Below, one piece after another: positions 58,407 through 64,000 of a stretch of DNA of 64,000 nucleotides. The notes beneath the pieces are model-generated. The model ran no database searches, had not been told where the DNA came from, and worked only from the letters and a program-made list of their open reading frames with translations. Source of the DNA: an uncultured Tateyamaria sp. (GTDB taxonomy: Bacteria > Pseudomonadota > Alphaproteobacteria > Rhodobacterales > Rhodobacteraceae). The stretch is taken from positions 62,001 through 126,000 of the forward strand of contig NZ_CANNGP010000002.1 in NCBI RefSeq assembly GCF_947504105.1, written 5' to 3'. The position numbers and the translations under genes are program-made. Within the stretch, counting starts at the first letter, position 1. Every line of letters begins with the position of its first letter.

Positions 58407-59690
58407 ATGAACGTTGAGTTGATCCAGCAGGAGGTGCCTCCTGCACCTGATGATACCGATGCGCCGCAGCGGGTGCTGATCGTTGATGACAGCCGTTTGC
58501 AACGCAAGATTCTGTCGAGTTCGGTCAAGCGTTGGGGGTTCGAAGTTCACGAGGCCGGATCAGCGGAAGAAGCGCTTGAGATATGCAAGGATACGCTGCC
58601 GGATCTGGTGCTGAGCGATTGGATGATGCCCGGCATGAACGGGCTGGAATTCTGTGACGCTTTCCGCAAGCTCAGTCAGGACCAGTACGGCTACTTCATC
58701 CTTTTAACGTCCAAGAGCGAAAAGGCCGAGATCGCCATGGGGCTTGAGGCTGGTGCCGATGACTTCGTCACGAAACCGGTTGATGCCAACGAATTGCGGG
58801 CGCGGATCGCTGCAGGCGAGCGTATCCTGCATATGCAGCGCGAGCTGACGGAAAAGAACCGGCTGATCACCGACACATTGGATGAATTGCAGCGCTTGTA
58901 CGATTCGCTCGACAGTGACTTGCAGGAGGCAAAGAAGCTACAACAGTCGCTTGTTCGCGAACGCCACAGATCCTTTGACACCGGCGATTTGAGCCTGATG
59001 TTGCGGTCCAGCGGTCACGTCGGTGGTGATCTGGTCGGCTTCTTCCCGGCGCAAGCGGGGCATTTGGGCCTATTCTCGATCGATGTGTCAGGACATGGGA
59101 TCAGTTCCGCCCTGATGACCGCGCGGCTTGCCGGCTACCTATCGGCGGCGGCGCCTGATCAGAATGTTGCTTTGCGGCGGCAAGACGATGGAACATATGC
59201 ATTTCTACCTCCTGAACAGGTCATTGAAACGCTTAACGACCTTGTTCTTGATGAGATGGAGACAGAGCATTACTTCACCCTGCTTTTGGCCGATGTTGAC
59301 TTGAACACTGGCCATGTTCGGATGGCGCAGGCAGGTCATCCGCACCCCGCAATTCAACGGCGGGATGGGGCGATTGAACAGGATGGGCCGGGCGGTTTCC
59401 CGGTTGGACTAATGTCAGGTATTTCATTCACGCAGTTCGAGGCCCAATTGCAGCCCGGTGATCGTATTCTCTTGTTGTCTGATGGCGTGACCGAATGCCC
59501 CAGCCTGAACGGCGATATGCTGCAAGAGTCCGGGCTGGAAGGTATGATGCGGGATCTCTCGGATGTGGCTGGGCCTGCATTCTTTGAAGCACTGCTTTGG
59601 CGGCTCAGCGATTTTGCAGGTGAAAACACGTTCCCGGATGATGTTTCAGGTATATTGTTTGAATATCGTGGTCCGGATCAGGTGAAGTAA
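58407..59690 (+). CDS. Response regulator with PP2C/RsbU-type phosphatase output
   Basis: A 427-residue protein with a receiver domain (about 22-135; VDDS 26-29, phospho-acceptor Asp 71 in LSDWMMP, Lys in TKPVD), a coiled linker (about 140-185) and an SpoIIE/RsbU PP2C domain (about 195-420) with metal-binding GGDLVGFF, IDVSGHG and LLLSDGVTE. It should dephosphorylate an anti-sigma-factor antagonist when its receiver is phosphorylated. RbaY of Rhodobacter capsulatus has the same layout. Start 58407 (MNVELIQQ) is likely, with TTG 58368 as an alternative. Confidence 0.88.
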   Translation: MNVELIQQEVPPAPDDTDAPQRVLIVDDSRLQRKILSSSVKRWGFEVHEAGSAEEALEICKDTLPDLVLSDWMMPGMNGLEFCDAFRKLSQDQYGYFILLTSKSEKAEIAMGLEAGADDFVTKPVDANELRARIAAGERILHMQRELTEKNRLITDTLDELQRLYDSLDSDLQEAKKLQQSLVRERHRSFDTGDLSLMLRSSGHVGGDLVGFFPAQAGHLGLFSIDVSGHGISSALMTARLAGYLSAAAPDQNVALRRQDDGTYAFLPPEQVIETLNDLVLDEMETEHYFTLLLADVDLNTGHVRMAQAGHPHPAIQRRDGAIEQDGPGGFPVGLMSGISFTQFEAQLQPGDRILLLSDGVTECPSLNGDMLQESGLEGMMRDLSDVAGPAFFEALLWRLSDFAGENTFPDDVSGILFEYRGPDQVK

Positions 59691-60115
59691 CGCCTTAAAA
59701 ACATCCTGTCGCCGTCGTTGTATACTGCATCCATTGCGATATCTGGCGCCATCCAAGCAACTGTATGATCGGGCTCAATGGGATCGCCGAGGCGCATGAC
59801 TGGTCGCGCGACGAAGATGTGGCAGACTTTTTCAGCCCAGAGGTCGTATTCGGGCATGAAGGTGAACCGCCGAAACGCGCCCAGCCTCCGGGGCGATCCA
59901 ATCAGCTACCCCGTTTCCTCATAAACTTCGCGATGCAGGGCCTGCACGGCGCTTTCGCCAGGATCGATACCGCCGCCGGGCAACTGAAACTCGCGCGCAG
60001 GCGCATTTTGCAAGGTCAACAAAAGCGATGCACCTCGCGGCAGGATCGCATAGGCGCTGGGTCGGATTGTATACTTGCGTCCGGGGTCGGGCTGCTGACC
60101 AAATCGCCGGATCAT
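59678..60115 (-). pseudogene. NUDIX hydrolase interrupted by one in-frame amber codon
   Basis: Residues 1-69 (MIRRFGQQPDP...) run up to the Nudix box GGGIDPGESAVQALHREVYEETG at about 47-69, where TAG follows directly (59906-59908). The same frame then continues without a break for 75 codons, starting LIGSPRRLGAFRRFTFMPEY, and ends in TGA at 59678. The second half is a typical NUDIX C-terminus. So only one base seems wrong; Trp (TGG) would fit at this place. The last 13 bases overlap the PP2C gene. A dead gene, sequencing error or readthrough are all possible. Confidence 0.85.
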
Positions 60116-60191
60116 GTGCCCCCCTTTCAGTTTCTGCTCGCTGCCTTATATACTCGCGATATGCCAATCACCGGCGCCAAAGGAAACCCCA

Positions 60192-61178
60192 ATGACACTC
60201 GGTTCGCAACTCGCGTGGGACGATACTGTCCTGCCATTCCAACTTGATGCTTCCGACATTCGCGGGCGCGTTGCGCGTCTGGACGGAGTGTTGGATGGCA
60301 TCCTGAAACAACATGACTACCCTGAACAGGTCGAAGCGCTTGTCGCGGAAATGGCCCTCCTGACCGCGCTGATTGGCCAAACAATCAAGCTGCGTTGGAA
60401 GTTGTCGCTGCAGGTTCAATCCAAGGGACCGGTGCGCATGATCGCGACTGACTACTACGGGCCTGAGAACGATGGCGATATTGCCCGCATCCGAGCCTAT
60501 GCCAGCTTTGATCGAGACCGGCTGACTGAAGGTGCCCCATTCGATCAGGTGGGTGAGGGGTACTTTGCCATCATGATTGATCAGGGCACTGACATGACCC
60601 CGTATCAGGGGATTACGCCACTCGATGGTGGATCGCTTGCGGCCTGCGCCCAGACGTATTTCGCCCAGTCCGAACAGTTGCCAACCCGCTTTCAACTGAG
60701 TTTTGGCAAATCGACCGAACCTGGCGCGCGCGAACATTGGCGCGCGGGCGGTGTGATGCTGCAACACATGCCCAAGGCGTCGCCCTTTGCTGCCACCTCC
60801 GAAGGGACAGGCGAAGTGCTGCGCTCTGACGATTTGCTTGATGGCGAAGAGTCCGAGAATTGGGGCCGCGTGAACATCCTGTTGGACACGGTTGAAGAGT
60901 TGGAATTGATCGGCCCAACGCTGGCACCGAACGATTTGCTTCTGCGTTTGTTCCATGAGGAAACGCCGCGTGTCTTTGACACGCAGCCTGTGCGTTTCGG
61001 TTGCACCTGCTCTGAAGATCGCGTGCGTCAAAGCCTGTCCATCTATTCGGCGCGGGATATTGAGAAGATGACCACCGATGACGGGCGGGTCACGGCAGAC
61101 TGCCAATTCTGCGGCGCGCATTACGATCTGGACCCGGCCAGCGTGGGATTCGAGGCGGAAACCCAAGACGGTGCCTGA
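60192..61178 (+). CDS. hslO: Redox-regulated chaperone Hsp33
   Basis: A 328-residue holdase activated by oxidation. The N-terminal domain includes QTIKLRWKLSLQVQSKGPVR near 64-83, and the C-terminal zinc switch shows GCTCSED and, 30 residues on, CQFCGAHYDLDP (C-x-C and C-x-x-C). The start at 60192 (MTLGSQLAWDD) follows the family; the track ORF extends 26 residues without support. Its stop overlaps the next NUDIX gene by 8 bases. Confidence 0.95.
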   Translation: MTLGSQLAWDDTVLPFQLDASDIRGRVARLDGVLDGILKQHDYPEQVEALVAEMALLTALIGQTIKLRWKLSLQVQSKGPVRMIATDYYGPENDGDIARIRAYASFDRDRLTEGAPFDQVGEGYFAIMIDQGTDMTPYQGITPLDGGSLAACAQTYFAQSEQLPTRFQLSFGKSTEPGAREHWRAGGVMLQHMPKASPFAATSEGTGEVLRSDDLLDGEESENWGRVNILLDTVEELELIGPTLAPNDLLLRLFHEETPRVFDTQPVRFGCTCSEDRVRQSLSIYSARDIEKMTTDDGRVTADCQFCGAHYDLDPASVGFEAETQDGA

Positions 61179-61770
61179 TCTTCTTGACCAAACACGTGCG
61201 GCGCTTGAGCGATCAGGCGCCGCATCCTCGGATTTTGATCTGAACAGCGGGATCACCTTGCCTGCTGGTCGCAAGCTGCGCCCCGCAGCCGTGCTTGCGC
61301 CCATCATTGAAGGGCGAAACGGCTACGAGCTGATCCTAACGAAACGGTCTTCTGCGCTTAAACATCACCCGGGGCAGATCGCCTTTCCCGGTGGTAAGCG
61401 CGATGACGATGATGTCGATCTTGTTGCCACCGCTTTACGTGAAGCGCGCGAGGAAATTGGCCTGCACGATCACAATGTCGATGTGCTAGGTACATTTGCG
61501 CCGCATGAAACTGTCACGTCCTTTACTGTGACGCCTGTCGTCGCGCTCGTGAAGAACGAGTTTGGGGTTAATCCGGAAGCGGGCGAAGTGTCAGAGGTTT
61601 TTCGCGTGCCCCTGTCACATGTCCTGACGCCTGACAACTACGTGATCGAAGCACGCAGGTGGCGCGGGCAAAAGCGGATGTACTACACGGTTCCCTACGG
61701 CCCCTATTACATCTGGGGCGCAACCGCGCGTATATTGCGTGCATGGACCGACTTACTGCCACCCTCCTAG
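61171..61770 (+). CDS. NUDIX hydrolase, CoA pyrophosphatase type
   Basis: A 199-residue NUDIX protein. The motif LTKRSSALKHHPGQIAFPGGK near 70-90 is the NuCoA signature upstream of the Nudix box, which reads GGKRDDDDVDLVATALREAREEIGL. It probably hydrolyses CoA or oxidised CoA to phosphopantetheine and 3',5'-ADP. The start is GTG at 61171, overlapping hslO; upstream codons in the track lie inside hslO. It overlaps the following gene by 28 bases. Confidence 0.88.
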   Translation: MPDLLDQTRAALERSGAASSDFDLNSGITLPAGRKLRPAAVLAPIIEGRNGYELILTKRSSALKHHPGQIAFPGGKRDDDDVDLVATALREAREEIGLHDHNVDVLGTFAPHETVTSFTVTPVVALVKNEFGVNPEAGEVSEVFRVPLSHVLTPDNYVIEARRWRGQKRMYYTVPYGPYYIWGATARILRAWTDLLPPS

Positions 61771-62915
61771 ACCCGGATACGGATTTCCTGACGAATCCTG
61801 CCGCGCAAAGCCTGTGTTTGGCTTTGGAGGCATCAGGTCATTGCGCCTACTTTGTAGGAGGCTGTGTCCGCAACGCAGTGATGGGCGTGCCAATCTCGGA
61901 CATTGATATCGCGACCGATGCGGTACCTGATGATGTCATCAATCTGTCGGAACACGCCGGGTTTCGCGCTATCCCTACAGGTATCGATCACGGCACCATC
62001 ACCATCGTGGTTGATGATCAGCCGTTCGAGGTGACAACCTTTCGTCGGGATGTTGCGACTGATGGCCGACGTGCCGTCATCGCGTTTTCAACGGATTTGA
62101 CACAGGATGCGTGCCGCCGCGACTTTACCATGAATGCACTCTACGCGGACCGGCATGGGCGTATCACCGACCCGATGCAGGGGCTTGAGGATGCGTGTGT
62201 GGGACGGGTTCGGTTCATCGACGACGCAGGTCAACGCATCCGCGAAGACTATCTGCGCACCCTTCGCTTTTTTCGGTTCAGCGCGCAATATGCTCCGATT
62301 GATGCAGAATGGAATGCCGACGCGCTGGCGGGGATCGCCGAAAATCTGGACGGGCTGGAAAGCCTGTCGGCCGAACGGGTCGGATCAGAGATGCTGAAAC
62401 TGCTGGGGGCGACCGATCCCACACCTGCCCTGTCGATCATGCAACAGACTGGTGTATTGGCGCGTGTCTTGCCGGGGGCAGACCCTACATGTGTCGGTCC
62501 GCTTGTACATCTCGAGCAGAGTGTCGGTGCTCCAAATGATCCCATTGTGCGCCTCGCCGCGCTGGGCGGGCACGATGTCAAAGATCGGCTGCGGTTGTCC
62601 CGGCGGGATCAGCGTCACCTCGATTCGATCCATAGTCTATCGACGGCAACAGGCGGTCCGAAGGTCCTTGGCCAGATGGGCGGTATTGCGGCGGGAGGCG
62701 GCGCGTTTTTGCTGCGATCCGCCTATGCGAACACACCGGTGACGGCCATGGAATTTAACGGTATCATAATAGGTGCGAATGCCATTTTTCCCGTTACTGC
62801 CAGTGATTTGCCATATCTCGATGGCCCGGCGTTGGGCGCGGAGCTCAAAGTGTTAAAGCAGGCTTGGCTTGAGTCCGACCTGACAAAAACAAAACAAGAC
62901 TTGCTGCACCCGTGA
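61743..62915 (+). CDS. CCA tRNA nucleotidyltransferase / poly(A) polymerase family protein
   Basis: A 390-residue class II nucleotidyltransferase. FVGGCVRNAVMG with DIDIATDA near 37-58 is the catalytic head, with the two metal-binding Asp residues, then TFRRDVATDGRRA and the RRDFTMNAL motif near 125. It should add or repair the 3' CCA end of tRNAs; the short alphaproteobacterial type is hard to tell from poly(A) polymerase by eye. The ATG at 61743 lies inside the upstream NUDIX gene. Confidence 0.92.
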   Translation: MDRLTATLLDPDTDFLTNPAAQSLCLALEASGHCAYFVGGCVRNAVMGVPISDIDIATDAVPDDVINLSEHAGFRAIPTGIDHGTITIVVDDQPFEVTTFRRDVATDGRRAVIAFSTDLTQDACRRDFTMNALYADRHGRITDPMQGLEDACVGRVRFIDDAGQRIREDYLRTLRFFRFSAQYAPIDAEWNADALAGIAENLDGLESLSAERVGSEMLKLLGATDPTPALSIMQQTGVLARVLPGADPTCVGPLVHLEQSVGAPNDPIVRLAALGGHDVKDRLRLSRRDQRHLDSIHSLSTATGGPKVLGQMGGIAAGGGAFLLRSAYANTPVTAMEFNGIIIGANAIFPVTASDLPYLDGPALGAELKVLKQAWLESDLTKTKQDLLHP

Positions 62916-62966
62916 CAATTTGCAGTCCTGACGCTATGTCATGGAAGAACCTGATTGGAGAGCAAC

Positions 62967-62996
62967 ATGGTGAGCTGGATCTGGAACGACGCCTAA
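62967..62996 (+). CDS. Tiny leader ORF with two Trp codons (putative)
   Basis: ATG GTG AGC TGG ATC TGG AAC GAC GCC TAA encodes MVSWIWNDA. A GGAGAG site lies 6 bases upstream. Too short for the ORF track. It lies 83 bases before the ABC exporter start, and its end is within a CGACG/CGTCG hairpin. Whether it is translated is unknown. Confidence 0.4.
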   Translation: MVSWIWNDA

Positions 62997-63043
62997 TCGT
63001 CGCTGACTGTCCTTTTTGACGCGTTAGGCGGAACGCCTGCGTC
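62987..63043 (+). promoter_or_regulatory. Two hairpins between the tiny ORF and the ABC exporter
   Basis: First stem CGACG/CGTCG with loop CCTAAT (62987-63002), then CCTTTTT, then a second stem GACGC-AGGCG/CGCCT-GCGTC with a 3-base bulge and GAA loop (63018-63043). This looks like a leader or attenuator layout, but alternative pairing is not demonstrated. It could simply be a terminator of the CCA-type gene. Confidence 0.4.
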
Positions 63044-63079
63044 ACGCCTCTGTTGCATTGAAATTCTACGGAACCCATC

Positions 63080-64000
63080 ATGTTCAAGTTCTTTGAATCG
63101 CTTGTCGATCCTTATCTTCCCTACGCTGAAACTGACACGCCGCCGACCAAACTGTGGCCGTTTCTGCGCGAGTATCTGAGGCCGTTCCGGGCGATTATCG
63201 CCATCACCTTTGCCTTCAGCACTGTGGTGGCATTCGGAGAAATTCTGCTGATCTGGTATGTGGCCCGCATCGTGGACCTCCTCGCACAGGGCGAGCCGGA
63301 GATGATCATTCCGGAATATGGCCTTGAGTTCACACTTGTCGCGCTGTGGGTTCTGGTGCTGCGCACTGCAATGGGATTTGTCGACGTAGCGTTGTTGCAC
63401 AACACCCTTTTGCCCAACCTTGGCACGCTTATCCGATGGCGGTCACACCGGCACGTGCTGCGCCAGTCGGTCGGCTGGTTCGAGGATGATTTTGCCGGGC
63501 GCATCGCCAACCGGATTATGCAAACGCCACCCGCCACAGGCGAGGCCATGTTCCATGTGCTTGATGCTGGGTCATTCTTTGCGGTGTCGGTCATTGGTGC
63601 CGTCATCTTGTTGATGAGCTTCGATCTGTGGCTGGCGCTGCCGTTGATCTTCTGGATTGTGGGGTATTTGCTTTTGTTGCGCTGGGTCATCCGTCGTGCG
63701 GGCCCTGCGGCCAAGGCCAGTTCGGATGCGCGCAGCGCGATCACCGGCCGGGTTGTTGACAGTTATTCCAACATCCACTCCGTCAAGATGTTTGCGCACC
63801 ACGATCGCGAGATCGACTATGCCAAGGACGCCATCGAGAACGCGCGTCAAACATTCATGAAAGAGATGCGCATTGTCGTGAAGATGGATGTGTGCCTGAC
63901 GGTCCTGAACGCCATGATGATCGTATCGATGGGCGCGCTTGCGATCTGGCTGTGGGTTGGCGGGTTCACGACTGAAGGTATGGTGGCTGCAGCCCTGACC
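63080..64000 (+). CDS. ABC exporter, N-terminal transmembrane part (cut by window edge)
   Basis: An open frame of 307 codons from ATG at 63080 to the window end, without a stop; the ORF track omits it because it runs off. It begins MFKFFESLVDPYLPY, and several long hydrophobic helices follow (about 38-63, 80-100, 155-205 and 275-300), with the QSVGWFEDDFAGRIANRI segment typical of MsbA/LmrA-type exporters and their second cytoplasmic loop. The ATPase domain must follow outside the window. The substrate is unknown. Confidence 0.88.
   Translation, partial: MFKFFESLVDPYLPYAETDTPPTKLWPFLREYLRPFRAIIAITFAFSTVVAFGEILLIWYVARIVDLLAQGEPEMIIPEYGLEFTLVALWVLVLRTAMGFVDVALLHNTLLPNLGTLIRWRSHRHVLRQSVGWFEDDFAGRIANRIMQTPPATGEAMFHVLDAGSFFAVSVIGAVILLMSFDLWLALPLIFWIVGYLLLLRWVIRRAGPAAKASSDARSAITGRVVDSYSNIHSVKMFAHHDREIDYAKDAIENARQTFMKEMRIVVKMDVCLTVLNAMMIVSMGALAIWLWVGGFTTEGMVAAALT

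Noticed and set aside
59695-59901. 68-codon minus-strand ORF as a separate gene
   Set aside because: Its frame is not the NUDIX frame, and its translation has no family features; the continuing NUDIX frame explains this stretch.
60168-61307. 379-codon minus-strand ORF over hslO and the NUDIX gene
   Set aside because: Antisense to two recognised genes; no motif, so a shadow frame.
1-64000. CRISPR arrays, prophage, insertion sequences, tRNA or rRNA genes
   Set aside because: No direct-repeat array, transposase, integrase, phage structural gene or cloverleaf-like sequence was seen on reading through; the gene content is conserved core.

Overview
This window is a contiguous, gene-dense piece of an alphaproteobacterial chromosome, almost certainly from the Rhodobacterales (Roseobacter group). 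The evidence is the set of recognisable neighbourhoods: hemD-mic60-hemY, regB/senC/regA, PAS protein-tsaE-amgK-murU-addB-addA-trxA, mltA-Tim44-like-fxsA-secB-dnaQ-coaE-aroE-maf, and hemJ-rho-mnmE-mnmG-rsmG-parA-parB. G+C is moderate to high, GTG and TTG starts are common, and many genes overlap by 1-28 bases. I saw no rRNA, tRNA, CRISPR array, insertion sequence or prophage. The species cannot be fixed from this alone.

Layout. 1-2133 (minus): yciI (cut by the window edge), gpsA, tsaD. 2181-6900 (plus): hemD, a mitofilin-like membrane protein, a HemY-type TPR protein with a zinc ribbon, and a Wza-type export lipoprotein. 6965-8353 (minus): ahcY. 8530-9608 (plus): an HD hydrolase and a GNAT acetyltransferase. 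9792-12523: the RegBA redox two-component system with SenC. 12597-22935 (plus): a DivL-like PAS protein, tsaE, the amgK-murU peptidoglycan-recycling pair, addBA recombination nuclease and trxA. 22968-29893: an orphan KpsC/KpsS-like protein, then hslV and hslU separated by an aldo/keto reductase and a reversed DM13 gene, an esterase-like lipoprotein and an MFS transporter. 29876-36044 (mostly minus): smr, mltA, a Tim44-like protein, (fxsA and secB on plus), dnaQ, coaE, aroE, maf.

The 409-base AT-rich gap 36045-36453 is the best candidate for the chromosomal replication origin. Genes point away from it on both sides, it holds DnaA-box-like 9-mers and an AT-rich stretch, and the gene order on each side matches the Caulobacter origin region. 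To its right (plus) lie hemJ, rho, mnmE, mnmG, rsmG, parA and parB. Two perfect 16-bp parS centromere sites sit inside coding sequence, one over the mnmG start and one near the start of rsmG, so the origin and segregation centre lie within about 8 kb.

The right third holds hemW-rdgB-rph (minus), hrcA-grpE (plus), mutS (minus), maeB and a PfkB-family kinase (plus), a secreted msrA, a sulfotransferase-like gene, argG, ilvA, a divergent Hpt / REC-PP2C signalling pair, a NUDIX gene broken by one in-frame amber codon, hslO, a CoA-pyrophosphatase-type NUDIX gene, a CCA-adding-type enzyme, and the start of an ABC exporter preceded by a tiny Trp-containing leader ORF. Most of the window is core housekeeping. 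The points most worth following up are the origin/parS layout, the amber-interrupted NUDIX gene, the Hpt/REC-PP2C pair, the kinase-less DivL-like protein, and the leader ORF with hairpins before the ABC exporter.
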